Positions 1-10,384 of a stretch of DNA of 42,032 nucleotides are shown here, piece by piece. The position numbers and the translations under genes were made by a program. Source of the stretch: Acholeplasmatales bacterium (GTDB lineage: Bacteria > Bacillota_I > Bacilli_A > Acholeplasmatales > Anaeroplasmataceae); NCBI GenBank assembly GCA_017441525.1, contig JAFRXJ010000023.1, positions 1 to 42,032 on the forward strand, read 5' to 3'. The stretch's first letter is position 1. Every line of letters starts with the position of its first letter. The notes beneath the pieces are model-generated. The model saw only the letters and a list, made by a program, of their open reading frames with translations, was not told the DNA's origin and did no database searches.

Positions 1-138
1 AGAGTCAAAGCTCTAAATGGTTTTAACGAGATCACATATGTGTCTCAATGATTAAATAACTTTCCATCACTACTATTATACATTAATATTAGAAATAAAA
101 AAACTAAGAGATTAACTCCTAGTTTTAGTATACGAAAA
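1..138. other. Left-edge non-coding region
   Basis: No open frame with a start signal is visible here. On the minus strand there is a TATAAT-like box at 75-80 with only a T-run at the -35 position, so promoter evidence is weak. Downstream of it, reading left, is an imperfect palindrome at 28-46 built around CACATATGTG, and a short inverted repeat (AGAG/CTCT) at 1-14. These could be the leader or operator of a gene beyond the left edge. In many Firmicutes rnr and smpB lie downstream of secG, but nothing here identifies them. Confidence 0.3.
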
Positions 139-158
139 GAGATTGTTTTAACAATCTC
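97..158 (-). terminator. Terminator(s) after secG
   Basis: Two hairpins follow the secG stop in the minus direction. The first (139-158) pairs GAGATTGTT with AACAATCTC and is followed by TTTT. The second (103-123) pairs ACTAGGAG-like arms with one mismatch and is followed by a run of seven T. Together they form a convincing intrinsic termination region. Confidence 0.7.
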
Positions 159-160
159 AA

Positions 161-391
161 TTAATTCATATGAATAGCAACTGAAGCTATAACTAATACA
201 ACAAACACAATCGCAAGTACTGCAGTAGTTCTTTGCATGAACATTTCAATACCACGAGTTTTTTGGTTTTTAAATAGCTCAGATTTGCTTCCGTTGAAGG
301 CATCATTAATATCATCTTTTGATGCTTGAAGCATAACTATAACAATTAATAAGATTGCAACAATAGCAACAAATATATCAATTACAAACAT
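161..391 (-). CDS. secG: Protein translocase subunit SecG
   Basis: This small 76-residue membrane protein is the accessory subunit of the SecYEG channel, which moves proteins across the cytoplasmic membrane. It has the family layout: a hydrophobic helix at residues 3-22, a polar cytoplasmic loop containing the usual Gly-Ser and Lys residues (DAFNGSKSELF), and a second hydrophobic helix at about 55-73. The length is normal for Gram-positive SecG. A strong GGAGGT site precedes ATG at 391, and a consensus promoter lies upstream, so it is transcribed alone and ends at a double terminator. Identification is by topology and loop motif, which is reasonably secure for such a short family. Confidence 0.88.
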   Translation of the reverse strand: MFVIDIFVAIVAILLIVIVMLQASKDDINDAFNGSKSELFKNQKTRGIEMFMQRTTAVLAIVFVVLVIASVAIHMN

Positions 392-422
392 TTTGATACC
401 TCCTTTTTTAAACTACTTGTTT

Positions 423-451
423 ATTATACATAAATAATTTATTTATTGCAA
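423..451 (-). promoter_or_regulatory. Promoter for secG
   Basis: On the minus strand TTGCAA (446-451) and TATAAT (423-428) are separated by exactly 17 bases, about 30 bases upstream of the secG start codon. This is a sigma-A-type promoter lying in the pdp-secG gap. Confidence 0.7.
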
Positions 452-467
452 GTGATTTTATTATTTA

Positions 468-1766
468 TTATTTTATAATATCTAAAACAAGTGGTGTAGC
501 TTCATAAGATTCTTTAATCTTATATGCATCTAATACCATATTATAAATATCTTTATCTAAATTATCATCAGAATATAGCTTTGCCAAGACATCACCAACA
601 TTTACATAATCTCCTGGTTTCTTTTCAAGTACAATACCAACTCTTGGGTTAATAATATCATCTAATTTGATTCTTCCTGCCCCTAATTTCATTGATGCAT
701 TTCCAATCATTAAAGAATTAATATTATTAACATAGCCACTATTTTTAGCTATAACATCATATACATATTTTGATTTATCAAATTTACTAGGATCATAAAT
801 ATATGATGCGTCTCCATGCTGTGCTTCAACAAGATCAGCAAATTTTTTTAATCCTTCTTTATTTTCTATTTGTTTAATAGCTAAAGCCTTTGCATCTTCT
901 ATATTTTTAGCATAATTAGCTTCTAATATTAATTCTGCAGATGCTTCAATACATAAATCAGTAAAATCTTTTGGACCATTACCATTTAATGTATTAATTG
1001 CTTCTATTACTTCAAGCGAATTACCTACTGCCTTACCTAAAGGATTTGACATATCAGTTAAGATTGCAGCAACTTTTTTTCCTTCCATCTTTCCAATTTG
1101 AACCATAGCTAAAGCTAGCTTTCTAGCTTCATCTAAGTTCTTCATGAAAGCACCACTTCCAACCTTTACATCTAAGACAATAACATCAGCACCTGATGCT
1201 AGCTTTTTAGACATAATAGATGATGCGATTAATGGAATTGAATCAACAGTACCTGTGACATCTCTTAGTGAATATAACTTTTTATCGGCTGGTACTAATT
1301 TTTTAGTTTGTCCAACTAATGCTACACCAATTTTATTAACTTGATTAATAAAATCTTCTTCAGAAATATTAACATCATATCCGGGAATAGATTCTAATTT
1401 ATCAATTGTACCACCAGTATGACCTAAGCCTCTACCACTCATTTTCGCAACCTTAATTCCTAAAGATGCTACTAATGGGGCAACAACTAAAGAAGTTTTA
1501 TCTCCAACTCCTCCTGTTGAATGCTTATCGACCTTAACACCTTTTATCTTTGATAAATCAAGGATATCACCGCTATTTAGCATTGCTTTAGTTAAATAAT
1601 ATGTTTCTTCAGGATCCATTCCTTTAAAATATATAGCCATTAAAAAGGCACTAATTTGATAATCAGGTATTACATCATTAGTATATCCATTAATAGCAAA
1701 TTCTATTTCCTCTTTATTTAATTTATTACCATTTCTTTTCTTTATAATAATATCAATTATATTCAT
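468..1766 (-). CDS. pdp: Pyrimidine-nucleoside phosphorylase
   Basis: This cytoplasmic enzyme performs reversible phosphorolysis of thymidine, deoxyuridine and uridine to the base plus (deoxy)ribose-1-phosphate, in pyrimidine salvage. It has 432 residues, the full family length. The phosphate-binding loop KHSTGGVGDKTS lies at 81-92. The thymidine/pyrimidine phosphorylase signature SGRGLGHTGGTIDKLE lies at 110-125. Base-contacting Arg168, Ser183 and Lys187 sit in LRDVTGTVDSIPLIASSIMSKK and match the numbering of Bacillus-type enzymes. It is the last gene of the pepV-trmB-S51-pheA-pdp run, starting 11 bases after the pheA stop. The pyrimidine (PyNP) rather than strict thymidine (DeoA) name is chosen from the Firmicutes context; substrate range is inference. 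Confidence 0.93.
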   Translation of the reverse strand: MNIIDIIIKKRNGNKLNKEEIEFAINGYTNDVIPDYQISAFLMAIYFKGMDPEETYYLTKAMLNSGDILDLSKIKGVKVDKHSTGGVGDKTSLVVAPLVASLGIKVAKMSGRGLGHTGGTIDKLESIPGYDVNISEEDFINQVNKIGVALVGQTKKLVPADKKLYSLRDVTGTVDSIPLIASSIMSKKLASGADVIVLDVKVGSGAFMKNLDEARKLALAMVQIGKMEGKKVAAILTDMSNPLGKAVGNSLEVIEAINTLNGNGPKDFTDLCIEASAELILEANYAKNIEDAKALAIKQIENKEGLKKFADLVEAQHGDASYIYDPSKFDKSKYVYDVIAKNSGYVNNINSLMIGNASMKLGAGRIKLDDIINPRVGIVLEKKPGDYVNVGDVLAKLYSDDNLDKDIYNMVLDAYKIKESYEATPLVLDIIK

Positions 1767-1777
1767 AAAACCACCAA

Positions 1778-2599
1778 CTATAATTTATTATAAATACCTA
1801 ATATTTCTATCATAAATCCTTTTTTACTTAATTCATCCTTTAATCTATCAAGTTTCTTAATAGAATCTTTCTTTAAAGATAATTCAATATAAAATTTATA
1901 TTGTCCCATTTCTGTTCTCATTGGTCTAGACATAATAGAATTCATATTGATATTTAAATCACTTAATTCCTTTAATATTTCAAATAAAATACCGGGTCTA
2001 TCCTCTTTAATAACAATAACAATAGATGCATCTATTTCATCATTATATTTAACATGTTCGTTCTTTTTACTAACAATAAAGAATCTAGTTTGATTATTTC
2101 TTCTATCAGCTACATGTAATATTTTAGTCTTATAATCATTATTCTTTAATGAATGCATTGGAATAATTGCGCCAAATGTATTATCAGCTTCATTAATTTT
2201 ATTTACAGTAACTGAATTAGATTGAGTTTGAATAATATTAAAATCATATTTAGAAATAAAATCAATACATTGACCATAAACCTTAAATTGACAATATACA
2301 TCCTTACAATCTTCTGGCTTTGAGGCATTTGTTACAAATGCGAAATCTATATCTAATTTAATTTGATCTATTATTTTAAAATCATTAGATATAATTGTAT
2401 CCATACTTTCTAAAACAAAACCATCTAAAGTATTTTCAAATGGTAAAATAGCTAAATCAGTTTCCTTTAAAGCTAGAGATGTTTTTAAAATAGATGGATA
2501 ATATTCAATTTCTGCATCTAAATCATTATTTTTAATATATAGTTTAGCAGCAATATCTGAATAAGTTCCCTTAGGACCTAAAACCGCCATCTTTTTCAT
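1778..2599 (-). CDS. pheA: Prephenate dehydratase with ACT domain
   Basis: This enzyme converts prephenate to phenylpyruvate, the committed step to phenylalanine. The N-terminal periplasmic-binding-like catalytic half begins with GPKGTYS (8-14), carries LPFENTLDG (52-60) and ends with the catalytic TRF triad (171-173). The C-terminal ACT domain (about 192-272) has the Phe-binding SRPMR segment (224-228), so feedback inhibition by phenylalanine is expected. No chorismate mutase domain is present. ATG at 2599 is chosen because GGAGGG lies eight bases before it; an in-frame GTG at 2608 abuts the ribosome site and is unlikely. The gene overlaps the preceding peptidase gene by 29 bases, suggesting coupled translation. 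Confidence 0.93.
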   Translation of the reverse strand: MKKMAVLGPKGTYSDIAAKLYIKNNDLDAEIEYYPSILKTSLALKETDLAILPFENTLDGFVLESMDTIISNDFKIIDQIKLDIDFAFVTNASKPEDCKDVYCQFKVYGQCIDFISKYDFNIIQTQSNSVTVNKINEADNTFGAIIPMHSLKNNDYKTKILHVADRRNNQTRFFIVSKKNEHVKYNDEIDASIVIVIKEDRPGILFEILKELSDLNINMNSIMSRPMRTEMGQYKFYIELSLKKDSIKKLDRLKDELSKKGFMIEILGIYNKL

Positions 2600-3284
2600 A
2601 AATAACACCCTCCTTTAAATCTCTCATAATATAATCATTTTTACTAAAATAATAAACACTAATATTTTTTTCTTCTTTCAAAATATAAAAATGATTATCT
2701 TTTATTATAACTGCTGAATCTTCTTCTATTCCAAAAGAATCATAATTATAATTTTTAACTTCATCATTATATATTATTAAATCTTCATTTTGATAATGTG
2801 GACAAATACCTAAATCTAGGATACCAAGTCCATCAACCATTTTATAATTATAATTATGGAAATTATCACTATACATATATTTATCACCCATACATGCCTT
2901 GCAATAAAGCATAGCACCGGCAGATGAGCCTGCATATATTTTATTTGTATCTAGATATTTATATAGAATTTTATCTAATCCTTTTTCTTTAAATAAATCT
3001 ATTAAATCATCAGATACACCACCACCAATATATAATATATCAGTGTCGCTTAATAAATTATCAAAATTATTAATATCATCTAAATTCATGTAATATACAT
3101 CAACATCTAGACTATTAATTAATAATTTAAATCTATCATTTGATTTTTTATAATTTTTAGCAGCGAATGGAAAATATAATAGTTTAGGTCTTTTTTTATT
3201 AGTTAATTCTAATAAATGATTTTCTATCTTATTAGATAATACTTCTTTATTCATTTTTCCACCAATAAGACAAAAAGTAACCAT
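2571..3284 (-). CDS. Peptidase S51 family protein (dipeptidase E / cyanophycinase-like)
   Basis: This 237-residue serine hydrolase has the class-I glutamine amidotransferase-like fold of the S51 family. It shows the nucleophile elbow GSSAGA (119-124, Ser121), a preceding GGG turn at 87-89, and the family segment GLGILDLGICPHYQNE with His163 as the likely catalytic histidine. Family members cleave Asp-X dipeptides (PepE) or are uncharacterised cytoplasmic peptidases; cyanophycinases are longer. The substrate cannot be read from sequence. The gene starts two bases after the trmB stop, using a ribosome site (GGAG) inside the end of trmB, and overlaps pheA. It therefore belongs to the same transcript. 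Confidence 0.82.
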   Translation of the reverse strand: MVTFCLIGGKMNKEVLSNKIENHLLELTNKKRPKLLYFPFAAKNYKKSNDRFKLLINSLDVDVYYMNLDDINNFDNLLSDTDILYIGGGVSDDLIDLFKEKGLDKILYKYLDTNKIYAGSSAGAMLYCKACMGDKYMYSDNFHNYNYKMVDGLGILDLGICPHYQNEDLIIYNDEVKNYNYDSFGIEEDSAVIIKDNHFYILKEEKNISVYYFSKNDYIMRDLKEGVIYEKDGGFRS

Positions 3285-3285
3285 A

Positions 3286-3936
3286 TTATTCTCCGTTTAT
3301 TCTAGCTTCTAACCTATAAATTGGTCCAAGCTTAGACCATTTATCTTCAAATTCTGTAGTAATATTATCAGGATATTTTTCAATATCTTTGTGTAAGTCT
3401 AAAGAAATATTAGAAATTGAATATCCGTTATTAGATATTGATTCTAATGAATATTCAAATAAACCCCTATTATCTGTTTTAAAGAATATTTCTCCAGTAG
3501 ATGGTAATACCTTTTTATATTCTTCTAAAAATAATGGAGATGTTAATCTTCTTTTAGCATGATGCTTCTTTGGCCATGGATCACTAAAGTTTAAATATAT
3601 TCTATTTATTTCATCCTTTGTAAAATAATTAGATAACATTTGTGCATCCAATACACAAAGCTTTAAATTATTTAATTCCATATCTAATACCTTTTCTAGG
3701 CATCTTAATAATACAGAATCAAATTTCTCTATTGCGATGTAATTTATATTTGGATTTCTATTAGCTAAGGTAGATATAAATTGACCTTTACCACAGCCTA
3801 TTTCTATATGGATTGGATTATTATTTTTAAATAATTCATTCCATTTGCCTTTATATTCTTCTGGATTAGAAATGAAATATGGATTATTATTTTGTTCTAA
3901 TCTTTCTTTTGCGTTTTTTACTTTTCTTAATCTCAT
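3286..3936 (-). CDS. trmB: tRNA (guanine-N7)-methyltransferase
   Basis: TrmB forms 7-methylguanosine at position 46 of tRNA using S-adenosylmethionine. The 216-residue protein has the SAM-binding motif EIGCGKGQF (45-53) and the diagnostic FSDPWPKKHHAKRRL segment (117-131). A conserved C-terminal acidic/Thr region (NITTEFEDKWSKLG) is also present. Length is normal. The start codon overlaps the pepV stop by one base (TAATG), showing translational coupling, and it is followed almost directly by the S51 peptidase gene. There is no obvious functional link with pepV; the grouping is probably only transcriptional. Confidence 0.95.
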   Translation of the reverse strand: MRLRKVKNAKERLEQNNNPYFISNPEEYKGKWNELFKNNNPIHIEIGCGKGQFISTLANRNPNINYIAIEKFDSVLLRCLEKVLDMELNNLKLCVLDAQMLSNYFTKDEINRIYLNFSDPWPKKHHAKRRLTSPLFLEEYKKVLPSTGEIFFKTDNRGLFEYSLESISNNGYSISNISLDLHKDIEKYPDNITTEFEDKWSKLGPIYRLEARINGE

Positions 3937-5279
3937 TATTTTGTAAGCTTGATTATTGCCTTATAATATATTTCTATCAATTTATAAAAATCATCTAGAT
4001 ACATATATTCATTGGCTATATGACAAACATCCTCTCTTCCTGGAAATAGTGGTCCAAATGCGACTGCGTATTTACATTCACGTGCGTATGTTCCACCACC
4101 TATTGTAAATGGCTTGTTGATAGTATCTTTTGTAACATCAACATAGGCCTCCATTAGCTTCTTAACTAAATCTGATTCTTTAGAAATATAATGACTATTA
4201 GATTTAGATAATATCTTATAATCATATTCATAATCTTTTGTTATTGAAGCTATATTTGATTCTATAATATTAAAATCATTATCTTTAGGACAACGACAAT
4301 TAATACCTATTTTTCCTTCATAATTAGATATATCTACTAATGCGAAATTAGATGTTAATTCACCTAAATCATCATCTATATCATAATAATTAGCTTTTTT
4401 ACCATATACATCATATAGATAATATTTAGATACAAATTCAGCTAATTTAGAATCTGAATATTGATTTAAAAAATCAAATAAGATATATGCTGCGTTTATG
4501 CCGTTTTCAGGACACATTGCATGAGCGGCAACACCATATGCTATATATTCTTCTCCATCAATTTTTCCTTTATAATTATTATCTTTAAGGAATTTTAAAT
4601 ATTCCTTCTTTAAATCAATATTAATCATCATTTTGGCTAACGATGGTACAATATTGTATCTTTCACCTGCTTCAAATGATTTAATTATGTTATCTTTAAC
4701 TAATAAATCATAACTCATTATTCCCTTTTCACCATGAATTAATGGAAATTCAGCATCTGGTGAAAATGCTAGATTTGGTTCTGGTTGAAACATAAAATAT
4801 TTCTTTATACATCTAGAGCCTGATTCCTCATCAAGACCAAATATTAATCTTATTCTTTTATTAGGAATATATCCTTCATCCTTTAAGATCTTCATTGCGA
4901 TATATGAAGCAACAAACGGACCCTTATCATCCATTGTTCCTCTTCCATATAGCTTATCATCTCTAATATCTAGCATAAACGGATTAGAATCCCATTCATC
5001 TTTATTTACTGGGACAACATCTAGGTGAGCTAAAATACCTAATATTTCTTTTCCTTCACCATATTCTATATGTCCTGCATAATTAGATGCGTTAAATGTT
5101 TTAAATCCATCTAGGTCAGCATACTCTAACATATAATTTAGGCATTCGTTTAGATTATCACCAAATGGTGTTTCACTATCCGGATTAAATTCATCCAAAA
5201 TAGATTCATATGAAATTAATTTTCTAAGTAAAGATATAACTTTATCTTTATATTTATCTAATTTGTTTTTAAAATCCAT
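3936..5279 (-). CDS. pepV: M20-family dipeptidase PepV
   Basis: This is a cytoplasmic dinuclear-zinc dipeptidase that releases amino acids from a broad range of dipeptides. Metal-binding and catalytic motifs of the PepV/Xaa-His dipeptidase branch are present in order: LAHLDVVPV, YGRGTMDDKGP, GLDEESGSRC and SPDAEFPLIHGEKG. A C-terminal GGGTYARE segment and a final His (EDVCHIANE) follow. From ATG at 5279 the protein is 447 residues, close to the usual 460-470. That start is preferred because GAGGGG lies just before it; in-frame upstream codons at 5306 have no such site. It is the first gene of a five-gene run, and its start sits only about 20 bases downstream of the ptsH terminator hairpin. 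Confidence 0.92.
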   Translation of the reverse strand: MDFKNKLDKYKDKVISLLRKLISYESILDEFNPDSETPFGDNLNECLNYMLEYADLDGFKTFNASNYAGHIEYGEGKEILGILAHLDVVPVNKDEWDSNPFMLDIRDDKLYGRGTMDDKGPFVASYIAMKILKDEGYIPNKRIRLIFGLDEESGSRCIKKYFMFQPEPNLAFSPDAEFPLIHGEKGIMSYDLLVKDNIIKSFEAGERYNIVPSLAKMMINIDLKKEYLKFLKDNNYKGKIDGEEYIAYGVAAHAMCPENGINAAYILFDFLNQYSDSKLAEFVSKYYLYDVYGKKANYYDIDDDLGELTSNFALVDISNYEGKIGINCRCPKDNDFNIIESNIASITKDYEYDYKILSKSNSHYISKESDLVKKLMEAYVDVTKDTINKPFTIGGGTYARECKYAVAFGPLFPGREDVCHIANEYMYLDDFYKLIEIYYKAIIKLTK

Positions 5280-5300
5280 AATGCCCCTCATAAAAAAATA

Positions 5301-5334
5301 AAACAAAATAAATCAACGATAATTTATTTTGTTT
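5301..5334 (-). terminator. Terminator after ptsH
   Basis: A perfect 13-bp stem (AAACAAAATAAAT with ATTTATTTTGTTT, eight-base loop) is followed on the minus strand by a T-rich tail (TTTATTTTTTTA). It lies directly between ptsH and pepV, so it either ends the PTS transcript or acts as a partial terminator feeding the pepV run. Confidence 0.7.
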
Positions 5335-5343
5335 CAATTAATA

Positions 5344-5616
5344 TTAGATTTCTCTGCCAAGTTGTAATGCTGATATTTGTTTTGAAATTGTTTCAAGGGC
5401 TTCATTTTCATCTTCACCCTCGCATTTGATTTCAATTACTGTTCCGCTATAAATGCCAAGTGACATTACACCCATGATTGATTTGAAGTCTACTGTCTTC
5501 TTTAAGGCAGATAAGCTAATATCTGATTTAAAGTCCATCGCCACCTTAACAAGTGTTGTTGCAGGTCTAGCATGAATACCTTGTTCGTTAGTAATTCTAA
5601 AGCTCTTTTTAACCAT
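5344..5616 (-). CDS. ptsH: Phosphocarrier protein HPr
   Basis: HPr carries phosphate from enzyme I to the sugar-specific EIIA proteins of the phosphotransferase system. At 90 residues it is standard length. The active-site His15 lies in QGIHARPA (12-19), and the regulatory Ser46 lies in FKSIMGVMSLG. HPr-kinase-type carbon control is therefore possible if the kinase exists elsewhere. It is not followed by ptsI, which is the usual Firmicutes neighbour. Instead it lies 13 bases downstream of a membrane EIIB-like gene and shares that gene's promoter. A strong hairpin terminator follows. Confidence 0.96.
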   Translation of the reverse strand: MVKKSFRITNEQGIHARPATTLVKVAMDFKSDISLSALKKTVDFKSIMGVMSLGIYSGTVIEIKCEGEDENEALETISKQISALQLGREI

Positions 5617-5629
5617 ATTATTTCATCTC

Positions 5630-6004
5630 CTAAAGTCTAGCATTTAATGCTTTTTGTATTGTTTCTGAATCTAATCTAAATAAGGTTTTTATGATATTTC
5701 CTGTAACAAACACACCAGATGTTGCTACTGCCTTAATACCTTCTAAATTAACCTTATCTAGGTCATTAACTGTAATTTTTAATCTTCCGTTATCAACATT
5801 TATTTGATTAATATTATCTTTTTCTCCCAATAAAGATAATAAATTATTTATAAATTCATCATCGATTTTCGGACCCTTTTTACTGCCTTTCTTAGCGAAG
5901 AATATTAATAAGACTGCAATTATTAATACTACTGCTCCACCAATTACTGCGAATATCCAAGGGTTATCAGTGAAAAAGTTTAAAAAACTAAGGATATTCA
6001 ACAT
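5630..6004 (-). CDS. Membrane-anchored PTS EIIB-like protein lacking the phospho-Cys
   Basis: From ATG at 6004 (AGGAG five bases before it) this protein has 124 residues. One hydrophobic helix (about 16-37) is followed by a basic KKGSKKG stretch, then a 70-residue domain. That domain aligns without gaps to the EIIB domain of glucose-type PTS permeases: GEKDNINQINVDNGRLKIT against E. coli GGKENITNLDACITRLRVS, continuing through NDLDKVNLEGIKAVATSGVFVTGN. The phosphorylated Cys of EIIB is Asp71 here. It is thus probably not a phosphotransferase in the ordinary way. Its position immediately before ptsH, in one transcription unit, suggests a role binding or sensing PTS components at the membrane. 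That role is inference. Confidence 0.75.
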   Translation of the reverse strand: MLNILSFLNFFTDNPWIFAVIGGAVVLIIAVLLIFFAKKGSKKGPKIDDEFINNLLSLLGEKDNINQINVDNGRLKITVNDLDKVNLEGIKAVATSGVFVTGNIIKTLFRLDSETIQKALNARL

Positions 6005-6024
6005 AATCACTCCTAACTATATAT

Positions 6025-6053
6025 ATTATATAAAAAATTTTATTTTTTATCAA
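6025..6053 (-). promoter_or_regulatory. Promoter for EIIB-like gene and ptsH
   Basis: On the minus strand TTGATA (6048-6053) and TATAAT (6025-6030) are separated by 17 bases, just upstream of the ribosome site of the EIIB-like gene and just past the tgt terminator. Confidence 0.75.
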
Positions 6054-6066
6054 TTAAAAGTAATAA

Positions 6067-6084
6067 AAAACGACCGAAGTCGTT

Positions 6085-6086
<2 letters not shown>
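6067..6086 (-). terminator. Terminator after tgt
   Basis: AAAACGAC pairs with GTCGTTTT around a loop that reads C(TTCG)G on the minus strand, a very stable tetraloop, followed by a T-run. It overlaps the tgt stop codon and ends the ruvAB-queA-ppiB-tgt run. Confidence 0.88.
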
Positions 6087-7718
<1,632 letters not shown>

Positions 7719-7731
7719 ATTTTTCTCCTCT

Positions 7732-8760
7732 CTATTCTATAAACATTGCATCACCAAATGAGAAAAATCTATATCTTTCCTTTACAGCTTCCTCATAGGC
7801 TTTTAATATGAACTCTCTTCCGGCTAAGGCACTAACTAGCATTATCAATGTTGATTTTGGTAAATGGAAATTAGTAATTAAGGCATCAATTGCCTTAAAT
7901 TTATAGCCTGGATAAATAAATATATTTGTATTCTTACATTCAGGATAAAATAATCCATCCTCATGTATTGCTGATTCTAATGTTCTTGTAGATGTTGTAC
8001 CTACAGAAATAATTCTTTTTCCAGCCTTTTTAGCTTCATTTAATAATCTTGCAGATTCCTCAGATATTTCATAATATTCACTATGCATTTCATGCTTAGA
8101 TGCATCCTCTTCTGTAACTGGTCTAAATGTACCAAGTCCAACATGTAATGTTACAGGAATTATTTGAATACCTTTAGCTTTAATCTTTTCTAATATTTCA
8201 GGTGTGAAATGAAGTCCAGCTGTAGGTGCTGCGGCAGAACCTGGGTTTTTAGCATATACTGTTTGATATCTATTCTTATCTTGTAATTTTTCATGAATAT
8301 ATGGTGGAAGTGGCATTTCACCTAACTTATCTAATATTTCTACTAAAATACCATCATATATTAATTCAAATTTACAAATACCCATATCTAAGAGCTCTAT
8401 ACATTTAGCTCTTAAAAGACCATCTCCAAAAGAAATAATTGTTCCAATTTTAACTCTTTTTTGAGGCTTAGCTAATGTCTGCCAAATATTATTACCTAAA
8501 TCCTTCAATAATAATACTTCAATTACAGCTCCTGTATCTTCCTTATGACCAATTAATCTTGCAGGAATAACCTTTGTATCATTTATAACTAATACATCAT
8601 TTTCACTTAATCTATCTACAATGTCATAAAAATGCTTATGTTCAATTGTCTTCTTTTCTCTATTTAATATCAAAAGTCTTGATGAGCTTCTATCATTTAA
8701 TGGTGTTTGAGCTATCAATTCTTCTGGTAAATAATAATCATAATCTGATGTCTTTAACAT
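7732..8760 (-). CDS. queA: S-adenosylmethionine:tRNA ribosyltransferase-isomerase (QueA)
   Basis: QueA transfers and rearranges the ribosyl part of S-adenosylmethionine onto preQ1 in tRNA, giving epoxyqueuosine. It has 342 residues from ATG at 8760. Family motifs are [15 protein letters not shown] at the N terminus, [48 protein letters not shown] and [10 protein letters not shown] near the C terminus. ATG at 8760 is chosen because AGAGGA lies in front of it; an in-frame TTG six codons upstream lacks a site. It follows ruvB by ten bases, a ruvAB-queA-tgt order common in Firmicutes. Confidence 0.95.
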   Translation of the reverse strand: MLKTSDYDYYLPEELIAQTPLNDRSSSRLLILNREKKTIEHKHFYDIVDRLSENDVLVINDTKVIPARLIGHKEDTGAVIEVLLLKDLGNNIWQTLAKPQKRVKIGTIISFGDGLLRAKCIELLDMGICKFELIYDGILVEILDKLGEMPLPPYIHEKLQDKNRYQTVYAKNPGSAAAPTAGLHFTPEILEKIKAKGIQIIPVTLHVGLGTFRPVTEEDASKHEMHSEYYEISEESARLLNEAKKAGKRIISVGTTSTRTLESAIHEDGLFYPECKNTNIFIYPGYKFKAIDALITNFHLPKSTLIMLVSALAGREFILKAYEEAVKERYRFFSFGDAMFIE

Positions 8761-8770
8761 ATTATCCTCT

Positions 8771-9790
8771 TTAAGCAAAAATGCCTCTATAATATTTTAC
8801 GCCAAGCTTATCATAAGCCTTCTCTGTAGCAATCCTACCTCTATTAGATCTTTTAATATAACCTTCTTGTAATAAATAAGGCTCATAAACATCTTCTATA
8901 GTAGATACCTCTTCAGAGATTGTTGCAGCAAGTGATTCTACACCAACAGGACCACCATTAAATATTTCAACAATTGCTTTTAAATATCTATAATCAGTAT
9001 AATCTAAGCCATCATTATCAATTCCTAACTTAGACAATGCATCCCTACAAATATCTAATGTGATTTCACCATTGTTTTTAACATCGGCAAAATCTCTTAC
9101 TCTTCTAAATAATCTATTTGCAATTCTTGGTGTACCACGAGATCTCATCGCAAGCTCAATAGATGCATTTTGATCAATTTTTGTTTCATGAACCTTTGCA
9201 GTTCTTGTAACAATTGAATTTAATTCATCAATTGTATAATAATCCAATCTTAAAACAACACCAAATCTATCTCTTAGAGGTGCTGATAGGTCACCAAATC
9301 TAGTTGTTGCACCAACCAAAGTGAATGGAGGTAAATCAACTCTAATGCTTCTAGCTTGAGAATCTTTTCCAACCATAATATCTAGTTGATAATCTTCCAT
9401 TGCGCTATATAATACTTCTTCAACATATCTAGGCAAACGATGTATTTCATCAATAAATAATACATCGCCCTCCTCTAATGTTGATAATACGGCTGCTAAA
9501 TCGCCACTTCTTTCAATCGCTGGACCAGAAATAACTTTCATATTAACACCTAGCTCGTTTGCGATAATTTGAGCTAATGTAGTTTTTCCAAGTCCTGGAG
9601 GACCATAAAGTAATGTATGGTCTAAAGCTTCATTTCTCTTTAAGGCAGCCTTGATATATACCTCTAGCATTTCTTTGGCTTCTTTTTGGCCTATATATTC
9701 AGTTAGCTTTTGTGGTCTTAATGACAATTCTTCTGATTCATCATCTAATTGTTCATTAGGATCAACAACTCTATTTTCTAAATCACTCAT
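8771..9790 (-). CDS. ruvB: Holliday junction branch-migration ATPase RuvB
   Basis: RuvB is the hexameric AAA+ motor that, with RuvA, drives branch migration of Holliday junctions. The 339-residue protein has Walker A GPPGLGKT (63-70), Walker B with FIDEIHRL (112-119), sensor 1 GATTR, and the arginine-finger region LRDRFG. A C-terminal winged-helix domain (about 265-335) ends in [13 protein letters not shown]. Length is normal. It starts eight bases after the ruvA stop with AGGAG in front and is followed closely by queA. Confidence 0.97.
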   Translation of the reverse strand: MSDLENRVVDPNEQLDDESEELSLRPQKLTEYIGQKEAKEMLEVYIKAALKRNEALDHTLLYGPPGLGKTTLAQIIANELGVNMKVISGPAIERSGDLAAVLSTLEEGDVLFIDEIHRLPRYVEEVLYSAMEDYQLDIMVGKDSQARSIRVDLPPFTLVGATTRFGDLSAPLRDRFGVVLRLDYYTIDELNSIVTRTAKVHETKIDQNASIELAMRSRGTPRIANRLFRRVRDFADVKNNGEITLDICRDALSKLGIDNDGLDYTDYRYLKAIVEIFNGGPVGVESLAATISEEVSTIEDVYEPYLLQEGYIKRSNRGRIATEKAYDKLGVKYYRGIFA

Positions 9791-9798
9791 AATAACTC

Positions 9799-10365
9799 CT
9801 ATTTAACTAACTGCTTTAAAGCTTCCTTAACTAATACACCAACATCTTGTGTTGTATCTAGCTTCGCAATAATCTTAGTAATTTCCTTTTTGCCATAACC
9901 AAGTGCGATTAAGGCATCTTCTACATCTGTAAGCTTAGATGATGATTTAATAATTCCATCCTCATCATCAGTAAATGAAAGCTTTCCCTTTAAATCTAAA
10001 ATGATTTGTTGACTAGCTTTTTGACCAATACCCGGGAATTTTCTTAAATATCTATCATTTCTTGCTTCAATTGCATTAATAATTTCTTTCACACTACCAG
10101 ATGCTACTATTGAAAGTGCACTCTTAGGTCCAATACCATTTACACTAATAAGCTTTAAAAATAATTCCTTTTCATCCTCATGAATAAAACCATAAAGCTC
10201 TATACCATCGTCTCTTACTGCTTGGTAAGTATAAATAGTGTAATCTTCATTTAATTTATAACTATATGGGTTACCAACTATAATCAAATAGCCGATACCA
10301 TTATTATCACAAATAATATATTTTGGACATATTTTTGTCACTTTTCCTTTTATATAACCATACAT
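9799..10365 (-). CDS. ruvA: Holliday junction DNA-binding protein RuvA
   Basis: RuvA tetramers bind four-way junctions and load RuvB. The 188-residue protein has the N-terminal OB domain ([20 protein letters not shown]) and helix-hairpin-helix DNA-binding segments [15 protein letters not shown] and [21 protein letters not shown]-terminal RuvB-binding helical domain (about 140-188) ends in VKEALKQL. It is the first gene of ruvA-ruvB-queA-ppiB-tgt and is preceded by an unusually structured leader of about 140 bases. The ribosome site AAAGGTGAT precedes ATG at 10365. Confidence 0.95.
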   Translation of the reverse strand: MYGYIKGKVTKICPKYIICDNNGIGYLIIVGNPYSYKLNEDYTIYTYQAVRDDGIELYGFIHEDEKELFLKLISVNGIGPKSALSIVASGSVKEIINAIEARNDRYLRKFPGIGQKASQQIILDLKGKLSFTDDEDGIIKSSSKLTDVEDALIALGYGKKEITKIIAKLDTTQDVGVLVKEALKQLVK

Positions 10366-10384
10366 AATATCACCTTTTTAATAA

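Noticed and set aside
1..138. tmRNA or other structured RNA at the left edge
   Set aside because: No tRNA-like ends or tag frame can be seen; only small inverted repeats and a weak promoter-like box are present.
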